From Paramecium tetraurelia (taxonomy: Eukaryota; Ciliophora; Oligohymenophorea; Peniculida; Parameciidae): 64,000 nt of DNA. A program made the translations under genes and the position numbers. Location: the NCBI RefSeq assembly GCF_000165425.1, contig NW_001799289.1, forward strand, positions 410,603 to 474,602, in the 5' to 3' direction. Every line of letters starts with the position of its first letter. Position 1 is the first letter of the stretch. This document shows positions 47,765 to 59,783 of the stretch, in pieces. The notes beneath the pieces were generated by a model, which saw only the letters and a list, made by a program, of their open reading frames with translations, had not been told where the DNA came from and searched no databases.

Positions 47765-48962
47765 TCAGGGGGTCTTGGCTTTGAGGACTTGGATGATTTC
47801 ATGGTATATCTGCAAAGGTATAATGTCAATACGATTTTGCCCAATCCGGGCTTATATTTCTCTATCTTCCTGAAAGTACGCTTAATCTTCAAGGTTTCTT
47901 CTTTGAGTGATTCGTCATCCTCTCGTATCGGTGTTCCACTGGCATCTAACTTGAGGGAAGTGACAACTCGATTGTGTGTGTAGTTGAGAGTTTCGCAACT
48001 GGCCTATTGTTGTTCTCCACTCAGCATCCCAGCCCTTTCAAGCAACTCAAACAGCAACTGAGTTTTTTTGGCATTCCTAATGAAGGGATGAGTAAGCAAC
48101 TAAACAGCAGTCGGTCTCAGACGAGGATCTCGTTGCAGACACTAATGCACAAAATCGATCATCTCATTTGGATAATCCCCACTCAATCTTGGAGGCTGTT
48201 GGACTATTTTGAAGATCACCTTCTATGGAGGCACATCCTCATAAGGTATCTTGGAAGTGATTAATTCGAATGCAGTGATACCAATGGCCCAGATGTCAGT
48301 TTTCTGATCAGTCAAAGAGGATTGAATGGTCTAATAGAATGAGTTCTCTTACTTCTGGAGCCATCCAATAGGGGAGACTGAGGATATGGGACTGCGATTT
48401 ATTGATGGTATCGGCAAACTCCTTATTGGTGGAGAAATAGGAGAGTTTGACTTTGGCTTCTTGGGAAAGGAAGAGATTGGCAGCTAAAAAGGAGATTTAG
48501 GGTAAAAATAAAACTCACATTTAATATGTCTATGCACAAGACCTTCCTAATGGATCTCCTATACGCCAAGCAAAAGTTCTCTTATGATCACTTGCACATA
48601 TTGTGTCTCCAAAGTCTGTTTGTTGATCTTGAACAAATGAATCAAATCCTTCAATGATCCCCCAGCAAAGTATTCCATCACTATAAAGAGTTTGCCATCT
48701 TGTCCAAAACACTTATCGACCAAGCATATGTTTCTGAAGGGTTTAGTGCGGTAGGTCTAGACAGCCTGAGCCAATTCTGCCTGATTGACCAAATTGATGA
48801 CTTTGATGGCTACGATGAGTCCTGTCTTCTTGTCCAAACTTGAATGATAGGATTGTGAGATTACGCCTTGTAAACAGTGGAGTAGTCTGTACGGTCGAGG
48901 GCGCAAAGAATATCATAATCTTCGATTGAATGTATTTAGTGATCCAGACTAATGAAATTCAT
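47765..48962 (-). CDS. STE20-type pseudokinase
   Basis: 363 aa; four introns (48839-48864, 48484-48518, 48331-48352, 47810-47832) leave one intact frame. The fold is clearly STE20/MST-like: STVYKALDKKTGLIVAIKVI, KLFIVMEYFAGGSLKDLI, LPYWMAPETIQ, TDIWAIGITAFELI and RDPRLRPTAVQLLTHPF. Three catalytic elements are lost. The glycine loop reads CALDRTDYSTVYKA without glycines, the catalytic loop is LVHRHIKSANLFL with His for the catalytic Asp, and the DFG site is VKLSYFST with no Asp. The ATP-binding Lys in VAIK remains. Animal STRADs show the same kind of loss and act as allosteric activators of partner kinases; a scaffolding role here is inferred. It diverges from the LRR gene with 70 bp between starts. 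Confidence 0.88.
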
Positions 48963-49032
48963 AATTACATACAAAATAAATCAATGATATTATGCTATAT
49001 ATGTACAGTCCATACCAAACTCAACTCATTAA

Positions 49033-49644
49033 ATGAAATAAGCTTTAATTTTCAAACATGAATCCCCCAACGTCAAAGCTGATTTCCACGAGAATGATAC
49101 CAAAGACCCTATCAAGATCCTGCAATCCATTTATGATCAATATGATGCCTTGTTTGTCGAGGAAATCATACTCGAAGAACTCGACATACCTGAGATCACT
49201 CCTGAATTGAGGGACAAACTCCAAGAGTTTCCGAATGTTCACAGTTTTGGCATCAATAGATGTGGATTACAAAGTCTAACCAATTTTCCATCCTTCAAAC
49301 ATTTGGTCAGGTTCTAAGCAGATGGCAATCTCATCAAGGCTAAACAGATCGGGTATTTGAAGAAGTACACGGAATTGCGTTCTATTTCTTTGATTTGCAA
49401 TCAGATTGATGACCCGAAAACCATGATCAAATATTTGAAGGAAATGAAAATTACTCAACTTAATTTATATGGGAATCCAATGCAGGATTACTTCAAGTTG
49501 TTCTTTGACGAAATACCCTCCTTGATTTACTTGGACAATCTGCAGAAGACTGGGGCTGAGGTCTATTACGATTATGATGACACGAATGAGCTGAGTAAGC
49601 AGGATGGTTACATCTGTCCGAATTACAAGGAGTACAAGAGTTGA
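49033..49644 (+). CDS. Leucine-rich repeat protein (ANP32-like)
   Basis: 203 aa, single exon. LRR-type repeats: FPNVHSFGINRCGLQSLTNF, FKHLVRFQADGNLIK, YTELRSISLICNQIDDPKTM and MKITQLNLYGNPMQDYFKLF, capped by the LRRcap-like IPSLIYLDNLQKTG. The tail is acidic (YDYDDTNELSKQDG). Short LRR proteins of this build (ANP32/U2A'-like) mediate protein-protein contacts in nucleus or cytoplasm. No nuclear acidic tail of full length is present, so the family name is approximate. Confidence 0.7.
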
Positions 49645-49675
49645 TAATTATGGAATTCATAAATTAATTAATTAT

Positions 49676-50103
49676 ATGGCTTATAATAACGATTCCCAGG
49701 ACTTCTTGCCGGATGACTAAGATGAATTCGCTATGAGAATGCCTGTCAAGAGTCATTTGTAGAGGTTGGATGTAAGTCAGTCTGCTAAACGTAGCAATTA
49801 CTACAATAGTTAATGGAGGAGTTGGATATGGTGAAAAAGGAGAAGGAGTAATTGCGCAATAATTTAATTGAGTTGTCTCAAAAGACCTCGGATTCGTTTG
49901 ATGATGCAAATAAATATCTGAATGAGGAATATCGAAGATTGATGCAGGAGTTTCATGAATAGAATGCATTGCAATTGGAACAACATCAATTTCTGAAATA
50001 ATAGGTCGATTCAATAAATTAGGACAGAATTAAATTATAGCAAAATACTATTGTACTTGAGAACAGAGTTTAAGATGCCGAAAAAGAATTGGGATTTGTT
50101 TGA
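49676..50103 (+). CDS. Short coiled-coil protein
   Basis: 134 aa after a 23-nt intron (49772-49794). Begins MAYNNDSQDFLPDDQDEFAM and becomes a continuous coiled coil (QLLQQLMEELDMVKKEKEQL ... VLENRVQDAEKELGFV). It lies 31 bp after the LRR gene and 19 bp before the start of the giant surface-antigen-like gene, so spacing is extremely tight. No domain apart from the coiled coil; function unknown. Confidence 0.65.
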
Positions 50104-50122
50104 TAATTAGATTATATTAATA

Positions 50123-53100
50123 ATGAATTTTAAACTAACTATCTTCCTTTCTTTACTTACCTTACATTAAGCAACCAGATTTTCAACTATTAAATGCACT
50201 TGCGAACAATTACTATCCCAAAACGATTGTCAGACCAATAAATGTACATGGGACCAAAACAAATGCGTTATTAATATAGATACACCTGTGGAAATTAGTC
50301 CAATCGTCACTTATTGCACATATTTTGAGGATTTGGTTTGTTAATAATAGAACGGTTGTGCATGGATTGATAAACAATGCCTTCCATTCACAGGTTGTAC
50401 TGCCTATTCATTCACAGGATAAGAGGATTGCCAATATATTTCAAATAGATGTATATCAGACGGAGTGCATTGTATTGAAATCGGATTGTGTTAAGATTAT
50501 AAAACAGAGATAGGATGTGTAAAGAATAAAAATAATAAACTATGTTATTGGAATGTAGATAAGTGTTAAGATATTTAAGAGTGTTCTCAAATATCAAAAA
50601 CTCTATAAAGTGATTCAGAATGTAGATCTCAATTGACAAAATGTACAGTAGCATAATAAGGTGGTTGTGTGGACAGTGGAGATGCATGTTCAAATCAGAA
50701 ACTGGAGATTCAATGTGTTTGGGATAAAAGTAAATAGTAATCCTGTGCATGGATCAATGAGAAATGTGTGAGTAGAATATGTTCAAATACACCTGCAACC
50801 TATACTACATTCGAGTAATGCAATACTTATCTGCCTACTTGCACTGTTCAATTGAATGGTGGATGTGTGAATATCAGTTCCTGTGAGAATATTAAGGTTG
50901 AGATGGGTTGTGTTATGAATATGAATAAACAGCCATGTATTTGGATTGAGAACACGTGCATAGATAAGTAATGTTCAAAGGCTCCTGCAAAATTCGATAC
51001 AAATGAAAAATGCAAGAAAATAAATAGCAATTGTGTGACTACATAGAATGGATGCGTGGAATAGTTAAATTGTGAATCTTCAAAGCTGTAAATAGGATGT
51101 GTGGATATGGTGGATGGTACTAAATGTTATTGGAATGGATCTAAATGTGTTTAAAAGACATGTTCGAACAACACCACCATAAAGACAGAAGCTGAGTGTC
51201 AATTGTATTCTAGTGGTTGCATTTTGAATGTAACAGCTTAGAGTGGATGTCTCGACAAGATTTGTGAGAATGTTGTACAATAGGAGTAATGTGTAGTGGA
51301 TAAGTCCAACAATAAGTGTTCTTGGAAGAGTACTTGTTTTACTAAGAGTTGCAATACTGCTCCGAAGACTTTTACAACAAGCAACGAATGCAAATCTCAC
51401 ATGAATACTTGTGTCTTAGATACCTCAGGACAGGGTTGCATGACTATTAGGTTAACATGCCAGGCCTATACATCAGAGAAGTCATGTTTCATGATAAAAG
51501 GTGGGTAGTATTGTCATTGGCAGGACAAGAAATGCATTGATAGGACTTGTAGTATGGCTAGTGTGAGTTTGAATAGTAGTCAGCAATGTCAATAGTTCAA
51601 ACCGGATTGCATAGTGGGTAACAATTCCCAAGGATGCATGGATTTGACTAAGAATTGCGAGGATAGAAGATTACAGGCTAATTGTGAGTATGGTGATAAA
51701 CCAGTGTGTATTTGGAATGTGACTAGATGTGTTTAGTAATCATGTGAAAGTGCGAGTGTTGTTGGATCACCAAATTATTTGTCTGTTTTTGATTAGTCGT
51801 CTTGTCTGTCTTATATGGATAATTGTATACCGAACAACTTGGGTAATGGATGTACAGCTAAACCTTCATCTTGTACTCAATTAAGTATCAATAATTGTAT
51901 TGCTGCTCAATCTAATGATTGCATCTGGGTGAATGGACAATGCAGAGACAAAATATGTATAAATCTGATTGGATCCTCTCATCAAGAATGCTCGAATGAA
52001 TTGTCCAGTTGTACAGTAAATGTAAGTCTAAATGGCTGCATTTCATTGTCAGCTAAATGTTCATCTTACACTGTATCACAATAATGTCATTTAACATCTA
52101 CTAGTGTGTAATGCTTTTGGAATGGTACTCAATGCAGAGATGCTATTTGTAGTGATGCCTCTGATTCATCAGATTATGATACACATGAGGAATGTAATGC
52201 ACTCAATTCCTCATGCACTGTTGTGAGTAAGGTTGGATAGTAAGGATGTGTGGAGAAGTACTCGACTTGTGAGAGTTATAAGTAATCATACCAATGTCAT
52301 CAATCTTCGAATTCTGTCCAATGCCTTTGGATTAATGATGGTTGCTATTAGGTCTCCAGTTTGACATGTGGAGATATCAAAATACCCATCTATAATGATG
52401 CCAATTGCAGTAGCATTTTACCCAATTGCAAATCGAATGTTACTCAAACTGGGTGTATTAGTAAGGCATGCACAGATTACAGTTATACAAATAAGGTTGA
52501 TTGTGAAGCATTGAGTGGATGCACTATTAATGCTGATCTCAATAAATGCATTACTAAATAGGATTCATGTTCAGCATATAGTTCTGATCCCACTTAATGC
52601 AAATACTCCAAAGAAGGAAACTGTGTAATGAAGGGTCTAACTTGTGTGTGGACTCATTTGGATTGTGCCTCTATTTCAACTCCAGTTGTTGATAACGATT
52701 GCTTTGTCAAGAGATCATTCTGTAAGATGTTAGTGACTGATCAAGGGAACAAATGCATTGCAAGAGATTGCACTGAATATGCTGATGTCACTCCAACCTC
52801 ATTTAGCATCTGTTAAGAATATGATTATTCTTGTGTCAACAATAGAAACAACAATGGATGTATTACTATGCAATAGTACTGTAGTGATGCAGGAGATGCT
52901 GCATGTGTTTATTCAAAAAAGGAAGGACTTTGCAAATACACTGGCTCTGTCTGTGTGGCTGTTGCTACTGCCAATACTAAAAATTGTAATTTAGTTGTAG
53001 AGGCTGGACTTACCTTTAAGAAATGTTAAGATTACTCCAACAATTATTGCAGTGTCAATAGAGCCAATTCTGCCTGTGTCAATATCAAAGCATAATGTTC

Positions 53101-56100
53101 GGAATATACCAATTTATCTGATTGCCATTCCTCATCATCTGGCATGTGCATTCAAACTCAATAGAATGATAGTGGAGCATCCTGCACTAATGTCACCAGC
53201 TCTGTTTTATGTAGTAAGTTATTTATTGGATAATCCTCTACTTACACTCATGAAATCTGTGAATCATTGAAGAATACTTGCACCAATAATTCAAATTCCA
53301 GTTGCAAAGACAAAACTTGTTTGAATACAAATACTGCACTCACTACTCATGCTTAATGCAATGCCTGGCTGAAAACATGCACTGTCAATACTACCAATAA
53401 TGGATGTGTCGAGATGAAGCAAACTTGTCTAGAATAAAGTGTCACTGCCTGTTTATAGGCGAGTGAAGGTTCATGCATTGTTTATGATAATAAATGCATG
53501 AAATTTACTTGCTAGAAATTACCCAACACTTTAACAACACATTCTCAATGTGAAACATAGAATAATTAATGCACTGTTGCCACTTTTGGAGGGTGCATTG
53601 TCAAATCTAGCAATTGCAATACCTACAAAACATAATTACAATGTAGTTTCAATCTAGATGATAAGAAATGCTGGTGGAATCAATACAATATGACATGTGT
53701 CAATCTATAGTGTGATCTTATTGAATAGACTACCGATTACAATACTCACAGTAAATGTTATAATGCATCTACAAACATAAAATGCACAGTATCATCCAGT
53801 GGAAGTGGCTGTCAACAATTGAAAGTATGTACTGATTACACATTTCAAGGACAGTGTGTCATTGATAAATATAATAAACCTTGTGTTTGGAATGACAATG
53901 TGACTCCCAGTGTCTGTTAATTGAAATCCTGTGAGGCTGCATCATACACATTCACAACTCACGATGAATGCTAAGCATTCGATTCAACCTGCACACTGTA
54001 AACCAAATACAACTCTGATACTTCCACTCAAATAAACAGTGGATGTTAGATACTAAGCATAAATTGTTCTGATTATTAATTTGAATAACAATGTTACTTG
54101 AATAAGAGTAACAAATAATGTAAATGGGTGGACAATCTATGTATAGATTTCGGTTGCAAAACTGCTCCTAAGACTTCAGATTATTCTACTCATGAGAATT
54201 GTTAATCCTATCTGAATACATGCACTGTCAACTATGATTTGTTGGGTTGTTTGACTATACCTACTACCTGCTCGGATATTTTCTATCAAGTACAATGTTT
54301 CAAGGATATCAATAATAATGAATGCTATTGGTTTGATTCAAAATGTCAGCAAAAAAAATGCGAAAATGCTCCAAGTAATATTAATACTAAGTTATTATGT
54401 GAATAATGGCTACCTTAGTGCACTGCTGAAGATATTAGTAAATGTAAAACCATCACCTGTGAAGACTACACCTATACCACTGATTTAGAATGCAGATAAT
54501 AGATTTCTAATTGCACTACTGATGGAACTAAATGTGTGACGAAAGGATCATGTGCTGAAGCATTAAGTGAAATTGGGTGTGATAAATCAATCAATAATGA
54601 ACAATGTTATTGGAACAAGACCTATTGTACTTTGAAGGTATGCAATCTAGTAACCAAAGAAGTCGATTGCACTAATAGTTATAACAATATTATATGTGTT
54701 TGGGACAACAATAAATGTAGAAACATAGGAGAATGCTATGATTACAATGGTACATCCCATAAAGAATGTTAAGCCTTCAATACATTATGTACCTTTGATG
54801 ATAACAAAAAATGTAGAAAGTTAAGAAAATGCAATGAATATTCAAAATAAGACTACTGCATTTTGGGTTTGGATGGACCATGTCTATGGATTGAACAATT
54901 AAATATTTGCCATTAATACACATCTTGCAATAGTGTTAAGTTTTAGACGCATATTGAATGTTAATAGGTCTCAAAATAATGCACTACAGATGGCTTATAA
55001 TGTGTCCCTCTTACTCTTTGTTCTGAAACTAATACCACTGGAGGTTGTATTGATGGCATTGATGGAAGTTGTATGCAAACAGTTGCTGCTTTGAATTCAA
55101 CTCAATCACCAATTTGTAAACTCTTCACAAGTTGTGTAGAAGCTTACTATTTAACCCACATTGAATGCCAGTATGCCAATAAAAATTGCACAACTAATGC
55201 TGTCAGTGGTTGTATTAATCTGAATCAATGCACTTAATATCAGAGACAGGAATCCTGTTAATTAGACATTAATGGAGTATAATATCAAGACAACCTCATC
55301 ATAGCCACAGGGAAATGCATTTGGGATAATGGGCTATGCAGAGGTTAAATCTGCTCTGACTTTAGTGGTATTACTAATGAACAATGCAACAAGTTCCTTT
55401 CGACTTGCACCTTCAATGGTGTTAAATGTATTCCCAAATAAAACTGTTATTAATATACTTCATCAGCTATGTGTGCAGTTGCATATGGACTAGAGGGTAA
55501 ATGTAACTGGAACATTGCCCTTGATAAATGTTTAAAGCTGACTTGCGATGATATTTAAAATGGAATCACTTAGGCCTTATGTTAAAATACCTTATCCAAT
55601 TGTATCACCAATGGGGTCAATTGCATTAGTAAAGATACTTGCTCTAGATACATCACTAAAATTGCTTGCAATGTAGGAGGAACAGATGGCATTTGTGTAT
55701 GGAATGCTAAAAATTCTTCATGTTCCTTGATGTTGTCATGCACTTAGGCAGATGATGATTAAGAAGCTTGTCTATAGGCTAGTGATCGATGTGCTATCAA
55801 ATATGCTACAAGTCAATCCACCAGTTCTTGTTATTCACACACTTGTGATACTTATCTAAATAGTAATGGCTTATGCAAATCGTTCAACAATTGGAATTAC
55901 TCTTCCAAAACAGCATGCTCCTTTACTTAAGGTAAATGCACTGAAATTGATCTCTCCACTCTTACCGAATAATAATGCTTTACTACTTCAGAGTACTCCT
56001 ATACTTGGAATACCAGTAAAAATAAATGCTAATCCTGTGTCGCACAAAATAATAACAATAATAACTCTAATTAAACAAATACAAATCCCAATGTTACCAC

Positions 56101-56170
56101 ACCATCTTAGAATGTTGACTTCGGATATATGATACAAACTGTAATGTATCTCTATTTGATTTCTAATTGA
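50123..56170 (+). CDS. Giant cysteine-rich surface-antigen-like protein
   Basis: One uninterrupted frame of 2,015 aa with no intron. A signal peptide (MNFKLTIFLSLLTLHQAT) is followed by about 27-30 tandem cysteine-rich repeats (~65-70 residues) of Paramecium surface antigen type, for example NKCTWDQNKC, NGCAWIDKQCLPFTGC and CIWVNGQCRDKIC. The C-terminus has an Asn/Thr/Pro-rich spacer (NNNNSNQTNTNPNVTTPSQN) and a terminal hydrophobic segment (MIQTVMYLYLISN), consistent with a GPI-anchor signal. N-terminal repeats align with the other surface-antigen-like gene (NGCAWIDKQCLPFTGCTAY against NGCAWFENKCLMFTGCTSY), so the two are paralogues. Its frame is intact while many neighbours have apparent indels. 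Repeats are divergent, unlike the near-identical central repeats of classical serotype antigens. Confidence 0.94.
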
Positions 56171-56669
56171 TCTATTCATTTTTAATTAAATTATCCATAT
56201 CTACTAATTTATCACATTGAATATAATTAAAAGATTTTAATGCTCGCACATAAAATGTAAATTCAAGCATATCTTGTTATCTTGCTTAACAACTCTAATT
56301 GATTGAATCCACTTAATTCGAATACTTGTGTGCTCGAAATATCAAATCAATTCAATCCATATTATATTTTTATTAGTTCATTATTTATGTCTCCATCGTA
56401 TTCAATCTTCTATGAAATATCTTGGAGTACATGACTTTTTTATACAGTTTTTATTGAATAATTAAAAATGGCAGATTTGAAGATTGAATATAGGTAAATA
56501 AATAATAAAGGAAATGGAAATAATAATAGTTGATATTTGTATTGAATATGTATATAAAATATATAATTAATTATAAATTGTATTTGTATAATTCTATTAT
56601 GAAACTTGAAATTTAATGTAAATCTATTATCAAATTCAATTAATTATAACAAACATTACAGCATATCTC
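56171..56669. other. Intergenic, includes left arm of inverted repeat
   Basis: About 500 bp after the giant surface-antigen gene. The last 158 bp are the 5' part of the inverted repeat described separately; the rest shows no gene. Confidence 0.5.
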
Positions 56670-56715
56670 ATGAACTTCATCATCATTACCTTACTTATCA
56701 TCCCAAACTATGCTT
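56512..56715 (+). repeat. Left arm of 204-bp inverted repeat
   Basis: Reverse-complementary to 58544-58747, with one mismatch noticed (TTGATATTTGT here versus the equivalent of TTGATATATGT). It spans 158 bp of upstream sequence plus the first 46 nt of the coding region (signal peptide) of the gene at 56670. Weaker similarity continues outward on the promoter side with indels; similarity falls sharply after the codon for Ala in PNYA. Confidence 0.9.
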
Positions 56716-57144
56716 TATCATCATCTAACAGTTTATTCTATTTTTAAAAAGATTTAAATAAAGAATTTTTAAGTGAAATTATTGATGGGGAAGTTTAGGT
56801 AAGATGGAGAACTGTTTTAATTTTATTTGGTCACCCTGATATTATATTTTAACTAAAGGATAGAAGAGAAGTTTTAGTAATAGGATTCCATGGAAATAGT
56901 GATAGGTATGATACCTACAGAATTAATGTTGATTAATTTCTCTCATAAGCCTAATCTATTTATTATAAGACAGAGTATCACTAACTCAGAAAGTAACTAT
57001 TTATTTATAAAAGAAAGGCCAATTACGGTTTTAAAGTTGTTGGAAAAAGTAAAATCTATTGCAATGAGATAAAGCTACCATCTCTTTAATAATAATTGTC
57101 AAACAAGTGCTAAAGAACTTAAAGAGGAATTATGTTTTATTTGA
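56670..57144 (+). CDS. Small secreted protein, paralogue of the facing minus-strand gene
   Basis: About 157 aa. A signal peptide (MNFIIITLLIIPNYALSSS) is identical in its first 15 residues to that of the gene at 58089-58589. The mature part aligns but is divergent: FLSEIIDGEVQVRWR versus FLSEIINENIQIKWR, then IIFQLKDRREVLVIGFH versus ILFSLKDQQEILVIGFN. One extra base (T run near 57008) must be removed to continue as PITVLKLLEKVKSIAMRQ and end at TGA 57144; without it the frame runs to 57335 with no similarity to the paralogue. No known domain. Secretion is predicted from the signal peptide; function unknown. Confidence 0.7.
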
Positions 57145-57555
57145 AATAATAATAGTCTCTTTAAATAGATCTAAAACTTTCTGATTTCTACGTCTAGTTC
57201 TTACAAAAATACTAAATTGTTATTCTCATCCTTTTTCATTAAATTTACTTGAAATCATAAAAAAGAAAATCAACCTTTGTATTAAATTTATCACTTTTAA
57301 TTTAAAAGTTTGTTTTCTGCTTTCTTCTCCTTTGAATGTCCATTTAACAATATATAAATAATTATTAAGTTTGAAAAATCCTATTCTTTTTGTAATATAT
57401 CATGAAATCCTCCATATATTAATTGATTGTTCCAGTTGCAATAAGATAGTTAATTGCATTGAAAAATAAATATTAAAATAATATAGATGATCAAAGTTTC
57501 TATATTGATTTTGAAAAAGACTTAGAAATTATATAAAGTGAATGTTATGTATAAC
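57145..57555. other. Intergenic, no supported gene
   Basis: About 410 bp, AT-rich, between the secreted-protein gene and the small acidic protein gene. An uninterrupted frame of the former extends into it but is out of phase with its paralogue. Confidence 0.4.
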
Positions 57556-57792
57556 TCATAAATCATGTGGTTGAAGATCATCTGCATAATCATCAATGTC
57601 TTCAACATCATCTTCCTCTTCTTCTTCATCTTCTTTGATCTCAATTGGATTAGCATCAGAATTAAATATTTGTTCTTTGACTTTCTCATCATAGGCTGCT
57701 TACCTTTAGATCAAAGATTCCTCATCAAGAATTTGTTTAGGTTTTTCCCATGCAGCATTAGGTGTTCGAACTAATCGAATAATTAAACTCAT
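57556..57792 (-). CDS. Small acidic protein
   Basis: 78 aa, single exon, clean frame: MSLIIRLVRTPNAAWEKPKQ, then ILDEESLIQRQAAYDEKVKE and a very acidic tail (KEDEEEEEDDVEDIDDYADD). The basic N-terminal third with conserved-looking WEKP and the acidic tail suggest a conserved small protein, but no family is recognised. It lies inside the loop of the large inverted repeat, between the two secreted paralogues, on the same strand as the second. Confidence 0.6.
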
Positions 57793-58088
57793 TATTTATA
57801 TGTTTAAATAATTAACAGTTTTTAATATTATAATTAATTTATAATTACAAGTGCAACTAGATCTTAAAGCCTCATTTTCTAAGTAATTTCAAAATTTGAA
57901 GAGAGAATATTATAGTTTAGTTAATGATTGAGTATATTCTATTATTCAATTAAACTATTTTAGATATTTTGAACAATTTGAATATTATGGGAGAATTTAT
58001 TGTAGCTTATAATTAGAATGCTTTAATATTATATTCTGCAAACAAGAGTAACCAAAAGGTAAAGATTATATATTTAATGACAATATTT

Positions 58089-58589
58089 TCAATTATTTAA
58101 AAGCGATATGAGTTATTGAACATTATCACTACTAATAGTAGTCTCTTAACATTAGGGTTTATCAGCAACTTGATCTGCTATTTACAACACCTTAAGAACT
58201 GAAAATTACTTTTTAAGCTGTATATGATCTGTTCGATTGTAAATTTTCAAGGGTTAGAAGGAACGAACTCTAATTCTGGTAGCATAATATTGATGACCGT
58301 CTTGATTGAACCCTATTACTAAGATTTCTTATTAGTCTTTTAAACTAAATAGAATATCAGGTAATTCAATAGTATCATTTAAAAATGGCGCCCTTCTCCA
58401 TTTTATTTAGATATTCTCATTTATGATTTCACTTAAGAAAGCTTCATCAATAATTTGATTGTCATTTAATAAAGGGTTTGGATGATATTACTTATAGGAT
58501 TAATAAGTTTAATATTTGTATTTTGGATTTGAGCTTGATGTGGAAGCATAGTTTGGGATGATAAGTAAGGTAATGATGATGAAGTTCAT
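58089..58589 (-). CDS. Small secreted protein, paralogue of the facing plus-strand gene
   Basis: 166 aa, single exon, intact frame. Signal peptide MNFIIITLLIIPNYASTSSS; then a Tyr/Asn/Gln-rich stretch (KYKYQTYQSYKQYHPNPLL) absent from the paralogue, then the shared region FLSEIINENIQIKWRR, ILFSLKDQQEILVIGFN and TRIRVRSFQPLKIYNRTDH. Ends VQQLISLLNN at TGA 58089. The upstream 158 bp and signal-peptide codons are practically identical to those of the other copy, whereas the mature part is only moderately similar, so the copies share a recently homogenised front end. No known domain; likely secreted. Confidence 0.75.
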
Positions 58590-58747
58590 GAGATATGCTG
58601 TAATGTTTGTTATAATTAATTGAATTTGATAATAGATTTACATTAAATTTCAAGTTTCATAATAGAATTATACAAATACAATTTATAATTAATTATATAT
58701 TTTATATACATATTCAATACATATATCAACTATTATTATTTCCATTT
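58544..58747 (-). repeat. Right arm of 204-bp inverted repeat
   Basis: Reverse complement of 56512-56715 with one difference noticed. Covers the signal-peptide codons and 158 bp upstream of the minus-strand secreted gene starting at 58589. Confidence 0.9.
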
Positions 58748-58933
58748 CTTTTATTATTTACATTTTTATATTTATTTACTCTATTCAATCTCATCTTCTT
58801 ATTATTCAAAATTCAATCTAAATTTTGAATATTGGATCAGATATCTATTTTAATATTGAATTTAAAAACACAACATTTTCAATACATTTCCTTTATCAAT
58901 TTGTTCACATATTTTGTTAATTAAAATTAAATT
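58590..58933. other. Divergent spacer containing right repeat arm
   Basis: About 340 bp between the secreted-protein gene and the bL12 gene. The first 158 bp are repeat arm; the rest is AT-rich without features. Confidence 0.5.
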
Positions 58934-59755
58934 ATGTTAACAAAAAGTATCAGATTATTCAGACAATTTAGATTTTGTTCAGCTATAGAAGAAATTACTA
59001 AAAAATAAGCTGAATGGTCAGCCATAGCAAAATAAAAAACATAATCGTAATTAAACCATTAATGTCAAGACAATAAGAATTTTTAGAATAAGCATTATCA
59101 TAAGACCAAAAATAAAGAGTGAAGGCTATAGCAGATGCTTGTTGTGAGCTGGATCTCTTTGAATTGTAATGTTTGATGAGCTTGTTGAATGAAAATCATT
59201 ACAAGGCTCAAGGAATTGGTCTCTTTTAGATTGATTCAAATTGGCCTGTAATCAAACAAAATGAAGTACCAACTTGGCCTCCAAAAGAGAAAGAGCAAAT
59301 CGAGGCATATATGAAAGAACTATTTGGAGAAAATGTCGTAAGATTCCTATCAAATTTCTTAGCCTGATTTCAAAGCCATTTTTGGAGGTGTTGGATCAAT
59401 CGGTAGTCAAGCTCCATCTCAAAGTGCTGCTTCAAGTGAAGCTCCTAAGTAGGAACAAAAGAAAGCAGAAGCTGCCCCTAAAGTTGAAGCCGAAGTAATT
59501 ATATAAGTAAACGAAGAAAAAAAATTACGATGTAGAGTTAAGCGCAATTGACGCAGCACAGAAAATTAAGATCATCAAAGAAGTTAGGTACTCAATGAAA
59601 GTCATTATAGATAATTACTTAATCTTGGATTGAAAGAAGCCAAAGACTTGGTCGAGAAATTGCCAGCCAATTTGGGTAAGCAAGTGCCAAAGGAGAAAGC
59701 CAATGAATTAAAAGAAAAGTTAACAGCTGCTGGTTGTACAATTAATTTGAAGTGA
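58934..59755 (+). CDS. MRPL12: Mitochondrial ribosomal protein bL12
   Basis: About 257 aa. A basic N-terminus without acidic residues ([16 protein letters not shown]) looks like a mitochondrial presequence. A middle region ([40 protein letters not shown]) is followed by an Ala/Glu/Lys hinge ([12 protein letters not shown]) and the bL12 C-terminal domain: [34 protein letters not shown] and [18 protein letters not shown]. Introns 59338-59362 (25 nt) and 59588-59610 (23 nt). An A is missing near 59035 and one A is surplus in the A8 run near 59517. bL12 forms the ribosomal stalk that recruits translation GTPases; the organellar location is inferred from the presequence and bacterial-type sequence. 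Confidence 0.9.
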
Positions 59756-59783
59756 TAACCATGGATATATATAAAACATAAAT

